This document shows, in pieces, positions 42,846-51,167 of a stretch of 64,000 nucleotides of DNA; position 1 is the first letter of the stretch; each line of letters opens with the position of its first letter. This DNA comes from Synechococcus sp. KORDI-52 (GTDB lineage: Bacteria; Cyanobacteriota; Cyanobacteriia; PCC-6307; Cyanobiaceae). The position numbers were made by a program, and so were the translations under genes. The notes beneath the pieces are model-generated. The model was not told where the DNA came from, searched no databases, and saw nothing but the letters and a program-made list of their open reading frames with translations. The stretch covers positions 620,001-684,000 of the forward strand of contig NZ_CP006271.1 of NCBI RefSeq assembly GCF_000737595.1, in the 5' to 3' direction.

Positions 42846-44327
42846 ATGGCCGACGCAGCAACCCAACCGGCCTGGGAGGCCGTGATCGGTCTTGAGACCC
42901 ACGTGCAGCTGGGAACGGACAGCAAAATTTTCACTTCGGCGTCGACCACCTTCGGCGATGATCCCAACACTCACATTGATCCAGTGGTGTGCGGTTTGCC
43001 CGGCACGTTGCCGGTGTTGAACCAGAAGGTGCTCGAATATGCGGTGAAAGCCGCGATGGCCCTGAATCTCAACATCGCCGAACACAGCAAGTTCGACCGC
43101 AAGCAGTACTTCTACCCCGATCTTCCGAAGAACTATCAAATCTCTCAGTACGACCAGCCGATCGCTGAGGAGGGATGGATTGAGGTGGAGGTCGCTGAAA
43201 AGGGAAAAGACACTTACCTGAAGACCATCGGCATCGAGCGTCTGCACATGGAGGAAGATGCCGGCAAGTTGGTGCACGCCGGTAGCGACCGCCTGGCGGG
43301 ATCCACCCATTCCCTGGTGGATTACAACCGTGCCGGTGTGGCCTTGGCGGAGATCGTCAGCAAGCCGGACCTGCGCACCGGTCGCGAGGCCGCGGAATAT
43401 GCTTCGGAGATTCGCAGGATCATGCGTTACCTGGGTGTGAGCGACGGCAACATGCAGGAGGGATCCCTGCGTTGCGACGTCAACATCTCCGTGCGACGGG
43501 GGCCGGATGCGCCCTTCGGCACCAAGGTGGAGATCAAGAACATGAACTCCTTCTCGGCCATTCAAAGGGCCTGCGAGTACGAGATCAAGCGTCAGATCAA
43601 GGCTTACGAGACCGGTGAGCCGATCGTTCAGGAGACCCGCCTCTGGGACGAGGGCAAGCAGCTCACCAAGAGCATGCGAAGCAAGGAGGGGGCAAGCGAT
43701 TACCGCTACTTCCCGGACCCCGACCTGGGCCCGATTGAGGTGAGTGCGGATCAGCGGGAATCCTGGCGCGCTGAATTGCCTGAGCTGCCAGCAGCGAAGC
43801 GGCATCGTTACGCCGATGATCTGGGGTTGTCTCAATACGACGCACGGGTGCTCACCGATGAGCGGCCGATGGCGGATTACTTCGAGGCTGCGGTGAATGC
43901 TGGCGCTGATCCCAAGCTTGCGGCGAACTGGATCACCGGCGACATTGCTGCCCATGTGAACAGCAATCGGTTCAGCTACACCGAACTGCCGTTCCGCCCT
44001 GAGCAGCTGGCCGAGATGGTGCAACTGATCGATGGCGCCAAGATCAGCGGCAAAATCGCCAAAGAGATCCTGCCAGAGCTACTTGAAAAAGGCGGCTCAC
44101 CCAAGGCAATCGTCGATGAGCGCGGGCTCGGCATGATCAGTGATCCGGCGGCGATCGAGGCGATCGTCGATGAGCTGTTGGGAGCCCATCCCGATGAGGT
44201 GGAGGCGTTTCGTGGGGGCAAGACCAAGCTGCAGGGCTTCTTTGTCGGCCAGTTGATGAAGAAGACCGGTGGTAAGGCCGACCCCAAACTGGCCAATCAA
44301 ATTCTGAGCAAGAAACTCAAGGGTTGA
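42846..44327 (+). CDS. gatB: Aspartyl/glutamyl-tRNA(Asn/Gln) amidotransferase subunit B
   Basis: 493 residues, full length. The start WEAVIGLETHVQL is diagnostic, followed by SIFTSAST-type KIFTSASTTFGD, the signature YPDLPKNYQISQYDQPI and SLVDYNRAGVALAEIVSKPDLR. The C-terminal YqeY-like tail domain ends NQILSKKLKG. GatB activates Glu-tRNA(Gln) or Asp-tRNA(Asn) by phosphorylation and guides ammonia from GatA for transamidation. Cyanobacteria lack GlnRS and need this complex. Its stop overlaps the next gene's ATG by 1 nt. Confidence 0.97.
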   Translation: MADAATQPAWEAVIGLETHVQLGTDSKIFTSASTTFGDDPNTHIDPVVCGLPGTLPVLNQKVLEYAVKAAMALNLNIAEHSKFDRKQYFYPDLPKNYQISQYDQPIAEEGWIEVEVAEKGKDTYLKTIGIERLHMEEDAGKLVHAGSDRLAGSTHSLVDYNRAGVALAEIVSKPDLRTGREAAEYASEIRRIMRYLGVSDGNMQEGSLRCDVNISVRRGPDAPFGTKVEIKNMNSFSAIQRACEYEIKRQIKAYETGEPIVQETRLWDEGKQLTKSMRSKEGASDYRYFPDPDLGPIEVSADQRESWRAELPELPAAKRHRYADDLGLSQYDARVLTDERPMADYFEAAVNAGADPKLAANWITGDIAAHVNSNRFSYTELPFRPEQLAEMVQLIDGAKISGKIAKEILPELLEKGGSPKAIVDERGLGMISDPAAIEAIVDELLGAHPDEVEAFRGGKTKLQGFFVGQLMKKTGGKADPKLANQILSKKLKG

Positions 44328-45148
44328 TGAGCAGAGCGGCAGCCATTCCCGACGACTGGAAGGAGTGGCTGCTGCAGAACCGGGATCGTGGTTGTGATCC
44401 TGAGACCCTGATTCAAAGGGCTCTCGACAAGGGATTTCAGCGCGACGCGATTGCGGCCGTTCTCCAGTCCTCATCCCATGGGCCGGCGACCCACGGCCCA
44501 TCCACGCCGGACTGGCTCGGCTGGTTTGAGGCTCCCCTCACACGCCCGGAACATCGCCCTCGCGCCTGGAGGTTGGATACCTCACGAGCCCAGGTGTACG
44601 AGCTGCCGGCACTGCTCAGCCACCAGGAATGCGAGCAAGTCATCGACGCCATCAATGCCGCACTGCAGCCTTCGACCGTGACCCGGGGCAGCAGCGATTA
44701 CCGCACCAGCCGCACCTGTCATCTGCGCCACAACCATCCACAACTTGCTGCGAGCCTTGATCGGCGCTTTGCGGCGCTGTTTGGTGTGGATCCGCGATTG
44801 TCGGAACCCATCCAGGGGCAGCGTTACGACCCAGGCGAGTACTTCAAGGAGCACACGGACTGGTTTGCGCCTGGGACGGAGGAATATGCAACCCACACCG
44901 ATAGCGGTGGGCAACGCACGTGGACGCTGATGGTCTATCTCAACGCCGTTGAGCGGGGTGGAGAGACGCTGTTTCGTCGCCTCGGTCGTTCCTTCACTCC
45001 AGTGCCTGGCATGGCATTGGCCTGGAACAACCTCCAGGCCGATGGAACCCCCAACCCCTTCACCCTGCATGAGGCCCTGCCGGTGGATGGGGGTCACAAA
45101 TGGGTGATCACCAAGTGGTTTCGCGCCGACTTCGGCCGTAACGGTTGA
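44327..45148 (+). CDS. 2OG-Fe(II) oxygenase, prolyl 4-hydroxylase-like
   Basis: 273 residues. An N-terminal helical segment (about 1-70) precedes a double-stranded beta-helix domain. The iron triad is H176-x-D178 (KEHTDWF) with H248 (FTLHEALPV), and K258 (GGHKWV) would bind 2-oxoglutarate. GQRYDPGEYF and LNAVERGGETLF are typical of the P4H alpha-subunit family. It should hydroxylate a protein or peptide residue using O2 and 2-oxoglutarate; the target is not known. The ATG overlaps the gatB stop (TGATG), so it is co-translated with gatB, which may be only a housekeeping linkage. Confidence 0.88.
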   Translation: MSRAAAIPDDWKEWLLQNRDRGCDPETLIQRALDKGFQRDAIAAVLQSSSHGPATHGPSTPDWLGWFEAPLTRPEHRPRAWRLDTSRAQVYELPALLSHQECEQVIDAINAALQPSTVTRGSSDYRTSRTCHLRHNHPQLAASLDRRFAALFGVDPRLSEPIQGQRYDPGEYFKEHTDWFAPGTEEYATHTDSGGQRTWTLMVYLNAVERGGETLFRRLGRSFTPVPGMALAWNNLQADGTPNPFTLHEALPVDGGHKWVITKWFRADFGRNG

Positions 45149-45149
45149 A

Positions 45150-45539
45150 TCAACGCTGCTGTGTCGGGGCTGAGTACTGGGAGAGGGGGCCGTTGTGAAT
45201 GGTTTGCGTGATCGCGCGTCCATCGGGGGAAACGCGCAGCACCGTCACTTGTGTTGGTGGCGTCCCGGATTCCTGCCAGCCGGGTTGTCCGCCTGGGAAG
45301 TGAAAGATGAATCCAGAGGCATCACGCTGGGCAAGGCATGGATTGTTGGCGATTCCCTGGTACATGCAGCGACCTGGTCGATATTTCCCTAGCCCGCCAT
45401 TCATGCGGATTGCTGTATCGCGAGCCAAGTTGAGTGCGCGTTTAGGTGCCATGGCATCCGTCTGAGCGTGTGTAGGCGAGGGGAGAGCGATGGCTGGGCT
45501 GAGCAGAAGAAAGGTCAGGGCAAGATGTTGGAAATTCAT
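45150..45539 (-). CDS. Small exported protein, unknown function
   Basis: 129 residues. A clear signal peptide (LALTFLLLSPAIALPSPTHAQ, cleavage after AHAQ-like site) precedes a mature part with two Cys (GRCMYQ, NPCLAQ) that could form a disulfide, and no known domain. It is convergent with the 2OG oxygenase gene, stop to stop with 1 bp between. It is the last of three small exported-protein genes in a leftward row. Confidence 0.6.
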   Translation of the reverse strand: MNFQHLALTFLLLSPAIALPSPTHAQTDAMAPKRALNLARDTAIRMNGGLGKYRPGRCMYQGIANNPCLAQRDASGFIFHFPGGQPGWQESGTPPTQVTVLRVSPDGRAITQTIHNGPLSQYSAPTQQR

Positions 45540-45577
45540 GATTCATTGTCCTTTGATTTGAATGAGCTGGCCTGGAG

Positions 45578-45868
45578 TTAAAAGCCAAACAGGCCAAAGA
45601 TTTGATCGTTGATTTGCTTGATCAGATTGTTGCTCCGATTCTCTTTGGTGGGTTTCTGACTGGTCTCTTCGCTAATGGTTTGTTCGGGGAAGATGCCAGA
45701 AAAGTGAATGAATTGGCATTCCTCTTTTGTGGTGCAGAATTCTATTCTAGCTTCCGTTCTGTCGGTTTCAATGCGAATACGGCTTTCTTCAGCAGAGGCG
45801 GAGTGTGAGGTTGCAATTGTGCTGAGTCCAGCAAGGAGGATGGGTGCAACAGTTTTTAGGAAAGGCAT
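45578..45868 (-). CDS. Small exported protein, unknown function
   Basis: 96 residues. Signal peptide (FLKTVAPILLAGLSTIATSHSASA) then a charged mature chain with a possible disulfide pair in EFCTTKEECQF and an Asn-rich amphipathic end. No known domain. Composition is AT-richer than surrounding core genes. It lies between two other exported-protein genes on the same strand. Confidence 0.5.
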   Translation of the reverse strand: MPFLKTVAPILLAGLSTIATSHSASAEESRIRIETDRTEARIEFCTTKEECQFIHFSGIFPEQTISEETSQKPTKENRSNNLIKQINDQIFGLFGF

Positions 45869-45930
45869 GGTTCAGAACACTTGTGGTGATTTTTTCGGTG
45901 GTGTTGAGCTGCAGTGATGCCTGGAGGGGT

Positions 45931-46452
45931 TCAGTAGGAGTAGGCCGGTTGAGCTGGGTAGGGTCCATAGCCCGCGGGCTGTGCCACGGGGGGTTGGGGA
46001 TAGCCAGGCACGTAGTTGACGGTTGTGGGTGCGCCGTAAACAGGTCTGGCCTGCTGGGCCTGAAGTTGCATCTGGAGTTTCAACAACTCGAGTTCATGTT
46101 GTTGCTTGATCAGGGCGAGTTCGGCTTCTGAAGGCCCAGAGGACTGTTGGGCTTTTTGGTTTTGGCTGTTGAGAATCAGTCCGGTGACGAGATTGCCTCC
46201 AAGTCCGATCAGCTGGGAATTTCTGTCATGACGACGGTCTTTTGATGCTTCGTCCCGGGCGAAATCGATTGCATCGTCGCAGTCGCGGCCACCGGCCCCG
46301 AAGCCAGGGGCCAGCACAAACCCTTCATTACAAGCGCCTTTATCGCCGAAGATGTCCGGGACGAAGGATTGGGCGTGAGCGTCGCCAGGGGCGAGAGTTA
46401 AGGCTAGGGCGCCAACAGCGAGGGATGAGGTGGTGATGGTTTTGAAAGACAT
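45931..46452 (-). CDS. Exported protein with Pro/Tyr/Gln-rich tail
   Basis: About 173 residues. Signal peptide (TSSLAVGALALTLAPGDAHAQ), a central helix rich in Gln/Glu/Leu (EAELALIKQQHELELLKLQM) likely to form a coiled coil, and a Pro/Tyr/Ala-rich tail (VPGYPQPPVAQPAGYG). Two Cys in the mature N-terminal part. ATG at 46452 is chosen; upstream in-frame ATGs at 46461 and 46500 would add residues before the signal peptide. Unknown envelope function. Confidence 0.6.
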   Translation of the reverse strand: MSFKTITTSSLAVGALALTLAPGDAHAQSFVPDIFGDKGACNEGFVLAPGFGAGGRDCDDAIDFARDEASKDRRHDRNSQLIGLGGNLVTGLILNSQNQKAQQSSGPSEAELALIKQQHELELLKLQMQLQAQQARPVYGAPTTVNYVPGYPQPPVAQPAGYGPYPAQPAYSY

Positions 46453-46558
46453 GGTGCTCATGTGTTTGTTGAGTGGCCCGTGGGATTGGGCTGATTTCAC
46501 TGTCAGCGCGTTTGCCGTTTGAGGATTTGATTCCGGTCTCCATGGCGTGTGAGCTTGA

Positions 46559-47182
46559 TCACAGCTCGGCTGCGGCGCCTGCCTTCAGGAGCGTGCTGAT
46601 CTGGTGTTGCCAATGTCCTGGTTGGCCTTGATTGGCAATGACGTGATCCGCTAAACCGCGTTTGCGGCTCAGGGGCCATTGGGCGGCAATGCGGGCTTGA
46701 GCGGCTTCAGGGCTCAGGCCGTCGCGTGCGATCAACCGCGCGAGTTGCTGGTCTTCGTCGCAGTCGACCAGCCAGATTTCGCTGCACAGCGATTCCAAAC
46801 CCGCTTCAAACAAAAGCGGAATCATCAGCACAACGGCTGGTTTTTGGGCAAGGAGGGTGAGCGCTTGATCGAAGCGCTTCCGCACGATCGGGTGAACCAG
46901 TTGCTCGAGCCACCGCAATTCATCGGGGTTGTGGAACACGATGCGGCCCAGGGCTGCTCTGTCGATGGCAGCGCCTCCATCGGCCTGGACCGTGGATCCA
47001 TAGCGCTGCAGCACGGTGTTCGTGGCCTGGCGACCTGGCCCGAGGGCCTCTCGGGCGAATTGGTCCGCATCCAACACCGGGAGCCCTTGTTGCGCCAACC
47101 AACGGCCAACGCTGCTTTTGCCGCTGGCAATCCCGCCTGTGAGTCCGATGCGTCGTTGCGAGAACGGCTCGCCAGGCGCCAT
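46559..47182 (-). CDS. coaE: Dephospho-CoA kinase
   Basis: 207 residues. P-loop RIGLTGGIASGKSSVGRWL near the N-terminus, then VLDADQFAREALGPG with the CoA-side Asp, and VLMIPLLFEAGLESLC with the lid region; the end has ARIAAQWPLSRKRGLADHVIAN. It phosphorylates the 3'-hydroxyl of dephospho-CoA, the last step of CoA synthesis. The start is set at the Met 11 residues before the P-loop strand; the open frame upstream overlaps argJ antisense and is not credible. Divergent from argJ. Confidence 0.95.
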   Translation of the reverse strand: MAPGEPFSQRRIGLTGGIASGKSSVGRWLAQQGLPVLDADQFAREALGPGRQATNTVLQRYGSTVQADGGAAIDRAALGRIVFHNPDELRWLEQLVHPIVRKRFDQALTLLAQKPAVVLMIPLLFEAGLESLCSEIWLVDCDEDQQLARLIARDGLSPEAAQARIAAQWPLSRKRGLADHVIANQGQPGHWQHQISTLLKAGAAAEL

Positions 47183-47232
47183 GGTTCCGGAGCAGGATGC
47201 AACCAGTGTCTCGCGGCGGATCAGCGGTGGCG

Positions 47233-48435
47233 ATGGCTTCTTCTTGGCAACCGATCCAGGGCGGTGTGACGGCACCGAATGGGTTCCAGGCGGCAGGCAT
47301 CGCCGCTGGTCTGAAGCCCTCGGGCAAGCCTGATCTGGCGCTATTGTTGGCACCGGAAGCAGCCGTTTGTGCTGGCACCTTCACCACCTCGGTGGTGCGT
47401 GCGGCCTGTGTTGACCTCTGCCGTGAACGCCTTGTCAGCAATGGTGGTCTGGCCCGTGCTGTGTTGATCAATTCCGGCCAGGCCAATGCCTGCACCGGCG
47501 ATCGAGGTTTGATCGACAGCCAGCGCGCCACTCAGCTGCTCGCCGACCAGCTCGGCGTGGATGCGGAGTCGGTGTTGATCTGCTCCACGGGCGTGATCGG
47601 TGTGCCGATTCCGATGACGACCTTGTTGGCCGGGTTGGCACCCTTGGTGGAAGCCTTGGACGACGTGGGCGCTGATGCCGCGGCCAACGCCATCCTCACC
47701 ACCGATCTGGTGGACAAGCAGGTGGCGCTTGAACTGGAGCTGGAGGGGCGCCGGGTTTGCATTGGAGGCATGGCCAAAGGCTCGGGAATGATTCATCCCG
47801 ACATGGCCACGATGCTGGGCTTCTTCAGTTGCGATGCGGGCGTTGACCCGACTGCCTGGCAGGGGATGGTGCAGCGCGCGGTGCAGCGTTCTTTCAATGC
47901 CATCACCGTTGACGGGGACACAAGCACCAACGACACCGTGCTGGCCTTTGCAGCAGGCCCACCGCTGGCCGAAGAGCACCATGCCGTTCTTGAACAGGGT
48001 CTGACCAAGGCGATGCAGCAGCTCGCTCAGGCCATTGCCCGGGATGGAGAAGGGGCGACCTGCCTGCTTGAGGTGCACGTGGAGGGTGCTGTTGACGAAC
48101 TTGCAGCCTTGCAAGTGGCGCGAACGGTTTGCGGCTCGTCTTTGGTGAAAACCGCCGTTCATGGCCGGGATCCGAATTGGGGGCGGATCGTGGCAGCAGC
48201 AGGCCGTTCTGGCGTGTCTTTCGATCCGGATGCAGTGGCCCTGTGGATTGGGTCACATCAGTTGATGGCTGCCGGACAACCCTTGGCCTTTGATCGTGAT
48301 GCAGCCAGCGACGTCTTGCGGCAGGAGCACGTCTCCATACGCCTCTCGTTGGGTGATGGCTCCGGTACTGGCCAGGCCTGGGGATGTGACCTCTCGGATC
48401 AATATGTGCGCATCAACGCCGACTACACCACGTAA
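47233..48435 (+). CDS. argJ: Bifunctional ornithine acetyltransferase/N-acetylglutamate synthase
   Basis: About 400 residues. Ntn-type enzyme that self-cleaves before the Thr in GMAKGSGMIHPDMATMLGF to give alpha and beta chains. SGQANACTGDRGL and STGVIGVPIPM are conserved alpha-chain motifs; the protein ends RINADYTT as in the family. It transfers acetyl groups from N-acetylornithine to glutamate in arginine synthesis. MASSWQPIQGG is taken as the start; a Met 12 residues earlier is possible. The last codons are the left half of a 30-bp direct repeat that is the apparent insertion site of an integrative element, and the insertion leaves the protein intact. Confidence 0.95.
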   Translation: MASSWQPIQGGVTAPNGFQAAGIAAGLKPSGKPDLALLLAPEAAVCAGTFTTSVVRAACVDLCRERLVSNGGLARAVLINSGQANACTGDRGLIDSQRATQLLADQLGVDAESVLICSTGVIGVPIPMTTLLAGLAPLVEALDDVGADAAANAILTTDLVDKQVALELELEGRRVCIGGMAKGSGMIHPDMATMLGFFSCDAGVDPTAWQGMVQRAVQRSFNAITVDGDTSTNDTVLAFAAGPPLAEEHHAVLEQGLTKAMQQLAQAIARDGEGATCLLEVHVEGAVDELAALQVARTVCGSSLVKTAVHGRDPNWGRIVAAAGRSGVSFDPDAVALWIGSHQLMAAGQPLAFDRDAASDVLRQEHVSIRLSLGDGSGTGQAWGCDLSDQYVRINADYTT

Positions 48436-48438
48436 ACC
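48409..48438. repeat. Left attachment-site repeat (attL), argJ 3' end
   Basis: A 30-bp sequence starting CGCATCAACGCC and ending CACGTAAACC spans the last codons and TAA stop of argJ. It is identical to the copy at 54952-54981. Because it restores the full C-terminus (RINADYTT), insertion does not damage argJ. Confidence 0.9.
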
Positions 48439-48483
48439 CAAAAATGTCAGTATTTCCAATGAATTTGGGCGGAGTCTTTTGAG

Positions 48484-48503
48484 GGGGTAACGCAGGGGTA
48501 ACG
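48484..48503. repeat. Short direct repeat near attL
   Basis: GGGGTAACG occurs twice, 11 bp apart (48484-48492 and 48495-48503), about one helical turn, 46 bp inside attL. This is the spacing expected of arm-type sites for a tyrosine integrase or of accessory-protein sites. Candidate only. Confidence 0.35.
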
Positions 48504-48585
48504 GTGGATCCACACTTAGTTGCCTCTGTGTCTCCCCGTTAGGTCTCTCCTCGTATGACATCAAGCACGATGTCCAGCGGATCAC

Positions 48586-49449
48586 TCAACATCTGATCTC
48601 GTCTCTTGCGTAAATCTCTTTTGAGATCAAGATCGTTCCACGCAGCTGCATAGGAATCACAAAGTTCTCTCCCTTTGATCCGAAGGCAGTAGCCAATTTC
48701 TTGGATCGAAGGGTTTTATCTTTGATCTCACGACCGCGAGCATTGGTTTTTCCATGTCCACGGGTGATACCAACCATTTCCCAGTTATCAGCGCGATAAC
48801 AAACACCATTTCTGGTCTTTCCATTCCATAGACGTTCTTCGACGACAAAGGTCTCGAACCCTGCTATCGGAACTCCATATAGTTTTTCCCAGTCCTCCAT
48901 TATCCGTTTTCTGCAGATGGAGAGAACAATCTTTGCTAGATTTGGTGCGGGATACTCAAGGCGAAAAACATTGTTGTTGACGATGCTATTGAGTTGTTGT
49001 GTTTTAACTTCTGTCTCCTCCGCAAGACCAAAGAACTCGTCCCGTGCCTGATTGGCAAAAACTGCGGAAGCACCACCAATGATTCCAACGACCTCAGATC
49101 CGTAGAAGACCAGGTACTGGAGTTGTTGTCCCATCGTCCCTCTGTCAGGGATGTAGTGGCTGCGACGGAACTTTTGATAGAGGGGGTTACTGCTCTTGAC
49201 CAGTTCCAACCTCACAAGGTCTCTCTGAGCGACAGGAAGGGGGTCTGGAGGCGAACTAGGTGTCAGTACACCCTCAAGCAATTTCACGATGCTTCTGCCT
49301 CGTCCTGCGCCGTGTTCTCGTCCATACGCATCGAGTGCCTCTATGAACGGTTCAGGCAGAGAGACTTGAATTTGCCTTGCAGGTGGATGTGAACTCTCAA
49401 CAAACTTCCCTCCTTTGCCACGGTTCTGATGGTCCTTCGATAGTGCCAA
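48586..49449 (-). CDS. DruA-like (DUF4338) protein with N-terminal ribbon-helix-helix segment
   Basis: 287 residues. Residues about 25-65 (RQIQVSLPEPFIEALDAYGRE, SIVKLLEGVL) look like a CopG/Arc ribbon-helix-helix DNA-binding unit. Residues about 85-260 follow the DUF4338 plan: LQYLVFYGSEVVGIIGGASAVF, NNNVFRLEYPAPNLAKIVLSI, MEDWEKLYGVPIAGFETFVVEE and NGVCYRADNWEMVGITRGHGK. DUF4338 is the DruA component of the Druantia antiphage system but also occurs alone or with mobile elements. No druBCDE genes are present here. It lies next to attL, so it may be a defence cargo or an element-encoded recombination/regulatory protein. Confidence 0.65.
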   Translation of the reverse strand: MALSKDHQNRGKGGKFVESSHPPARQIQVSLPEPFIEALDAYGREHGAGRGRSIVKLLEGVLTPSSPPDPLPVAQRDLVRLELVKSSNPLYQKFRRSHYIPDRGTMGQQLQYLVFYGSEVVGIIGGASAVFANQARDEFFGLAEETEVKTQQLNSIVNNNVFRLEYPAPNLAKIVLSICRKRIMEDWEKLYGVPIAGFETFVVEERLWNGKTRNGVCYRADNWEMVGITRGHGKTNARGREIKDKTLRSKKLATAFGSKGENFVIPMQLRGTILISKEIYARDEIRC

Positions 49450-49473
49450 ATGACCGACTCATATCATTCGGAT

Positions 49474-49506
49474 ACGGAACATAAGTCAAGATGACTTATG
49501 TTCCGT
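49474..49506. repeat. Perfect 15-bp inverted repeat at the sulfotransferase stop
   Basis: Two exact 15-nt arms (49474-49488 and 49492-49506) around a 3-nt loop overlap the stop codon of the sulfotransferase gene and precede the DruA-like gene. A run of A follows the right arm on the plus strand, which is not the T-run of a rightward terminator. It could be an operator or a hairpin that limits readthrough. Confidence 0.65.
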
Positions 49507-50146
49507 AAAAAAAGTCTTGATCTTCTTGATGTTTTGAATTACATATCAACTTTTGAACCGCAGGGTCTGATTTTGCTTTTTTTGCAGAATCTCTGTAAGG
49601 TGAAACATTGCTTGAATAATTAATTTCCAACCCAAGCAGGGAGGATGCATCATTTTTTAAGTTTTCTGTTCTAATCAACTTCAATTTGGAAGGTATGGAC
49701 GAAGAAGACATGCATGGAATTCCATGCTCACGGGAAATAGAGAGCATCTGTGTCATTGAATCAGTTTTACGGATCATCGCCGAGAATTCATCGATGTCAA
49801 AATCAATTGTTTCAGGCAGGAAGATTTCCCCAGTAAATCTATTTCGTTTGGCGTACCAGTGTGGAGAGAAATATAGGGAAACTAATCTGTCAACAGGATT
49901 CCGAATGCATGTGTATACATTAAATGATCGCAATTCATCGTATTCAAAATATTCGGACAATTTCATGTGTTTCTTGGAAGTGAATCTGCCTCTCACTTCG
50001 AATCTATCCTTGCCATCCTGACGACCCGAAATTTTCATTTCATCCAAAGAATCGCCATTGTCAAAAATGTGTTTCTGAATAGTATTACCACCAGTTTTGG
50101 GAATGTGTATGAATATTGACCGTCCTTCGGGCGAATTGAAAATCAT
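49496..50146 (-). CDS. Sulfotransferase family protein
   Basis: 216 residues. FIHIPKTGGNTIQKHIF near the N-terminus is the PAPS 5'-phosphosulfate loop of carbohydrate-type sulfotransferases. CIRNPVDRLVSLYFSPHW is the 3'-phosphate segment with the conserved Arg and Ser. It would transfer sulfate from PAPS to a glycan or other hydroxyl acceptor, probably a surface polysaccharide. AT-rich, like the rest of the element, and so likely acquired cargo. The end of the protein (SKHQEDQDFF) fits family members that close with a small helical cap. Confidence 0.85.
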   Translation of the reverse strand: MIFNSPEGRSIFIHIPKTGGNTIQKHIFDNGDSLDEMKISGRQDGKDRFEVRGRFTSKKHMKLSEYFEYDELRSFNVYTCIRNPVDRLVSLYFSPHWYAKRNRFTGEIFLPETIDFDIDEFSAMIRKTDSMTQMLSISREHGIPCMSSSSIPSKLKLIRTENLKNDASSLLGLEINYSSNVSPYRDSAKKAKSDPAVQKLICNSKHQEDQDFFYGT

Positions 50147-50425
50147 GATCTTTGATTACTCATGTTGTATTTTACCGCAAAAACATTTCTACGACAATAT
50201 CTGCCATAATTTGCATGCTCTGAAGCGGCAAATCTTTTCATCCATTCTTGACAAATATCATTAACTTGAATGCAATAACTCCGTAAGTGTTCAAGAGAGC
50301 AATGCACTTTGAACCCTAGAGAATAGATTGATACCAGGAATTTTTTTGAAAATGATGCATTGAGTTATTCCGATCGTCCGTAACACTTTGTAGGTTGACA
50401 GTATCTTCGATTTTAGTTTTACCTG
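50147..50425. other. AT-rich gap inside the integrative element
   Basis: No credible gene in about 280 bp between the sulfotransferase start and the end of a tiny-gene cluster transcribed toward it. It probably holds the sulfotransferase promoter. Confidence 0.35.
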
Positions 50426-50557
50426 CTACGTCTTATCGAACTTATCTTTGATCAGTTGTTCAATGAGTCTTTCGTAGTTCTGACTAGGCAGTCTCATCTT
50501 TTTAATCAGTTCTCTCGCTAGTACTTCTGATTTATCTGAAAGTCTAACTGTTTTCAT
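50426..50557 (-). CDS. Tiny basic/acidic helical protein (43 residues), unknown
   Basis: A short gene beginning MKTVRLSDKSEVLARELIKKM and ending IKDKFDKT. A GGGAGAT lies 5-11 nt before the ATG as a ribosome-binding site. The start resembles a CopG/ribbon-helix-helix strand (TVRLSDKSEVLARELI), so it may be a small DNA-binding regulator. Its start overlaps the end of the upstream 65-residue gene by 14 nt. Confidence 0.55.
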   Translation of the reverse strand: MKTVRLSDKSEVLARELIKKMRLPSQNYERLIEQLIKDKFDKT

Positions 50558-50741
50558 CTTCGATCTCCCTGTAAACTTGTTTTAGTTCTGCTTCAAGCAG
50601 TTTCATTCTTTGTTTGTCGATCTCTTTCATCAGAAACGACACTTGATTATTCTTCTCTTCAAAATCACCATCACAGATTTCATCTAGTTTGTTGTAGAGG
50701 TAGTCAATCTTTTTTCTAGTAGCGGTAGTTTCGTCTTTCAT
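50544..50741 (-). CDS. Small coiled-coil protein (65 residues), unknown
   Basis: Almost entirely helical and highly charged (KKIDYLYNKLDEICDG, SFLMKEIDKQRMKLLEAELKQVYRE), suggestive of a short coiled coil. The ATG overlaps the stop of the upstream 57-residue gene by 4 nt (ATGA). Not recognised. It is the middle gene of a row of three tiny overlapping genes in the integrative element, such as small phage-like elements use for regulators or replication accessory proteins. Confidence 0.55.
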   Translation of the reverse strand: MKDETTATRKKIDYLYNKLDEICDGDFEEKNNQVSFLMKEIDKQRMKLLEAELKQVYREIEDENS

Positions 50742-50911
50742 AGTGCCGCTTTCAACGCATAATATTTCTCTCTGACTAGATTCTTGTGCAGTTGAGAATA
50801 GTTGTACCCGTAATGATCCATCAGGGAACTTTCCATTAATGATAGTCTTTCAATCTCCTGTTCCTGATAAGAAACCATTTTTTTATTGGGTTGCTGCTTT
50901 GCTGGTGTCAT
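50738..50911 (-). CDS. Small protein (57 residues), unknown
   Basis: Begins MTPAKQQPNKKMVSYQEQEIE and ends VREKYYALKAAL; a polar helical protein without a known domain. GAAAGAA lies 6-12 nt before the ATG. Translational overlap with the next gene makes it likely that all three tiny genes are real and expressed together. Confidence 0.5.
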   Translation of the reverse strand: MTPAKQQPNKKMVSYQEQEIERLSLMESSLMDHYGYNYSQLHKNLVREKYYALKAAL

Positions 50912-51167
50912 GTTGATTCTTTCTAGATGATTGATGTAGATAAGTTTTTAGGAAAAACACAAGTGGCGATAACAAATCACCTAAGACAACAAGAGGAGTC
51001 ATATTAAAATCACCTTTTTTGCCTACTAGTTATGCGATTGAAGTGACTTCAACGTTTTGGCGGTAACTCTAAGCAGGACTCTTAATAAATTTCTGAACAA
51101 TACTATCTATAATAATTCTATCTTCCAGATATAAATACGTCAGAGAACAAACACAAAAGGGATTGAA

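Noticed and set aside
42831..44024. 397-codon open frame antisense to gatB
   Set aside because: Shadow frame; gatB is intact and unambiguous.
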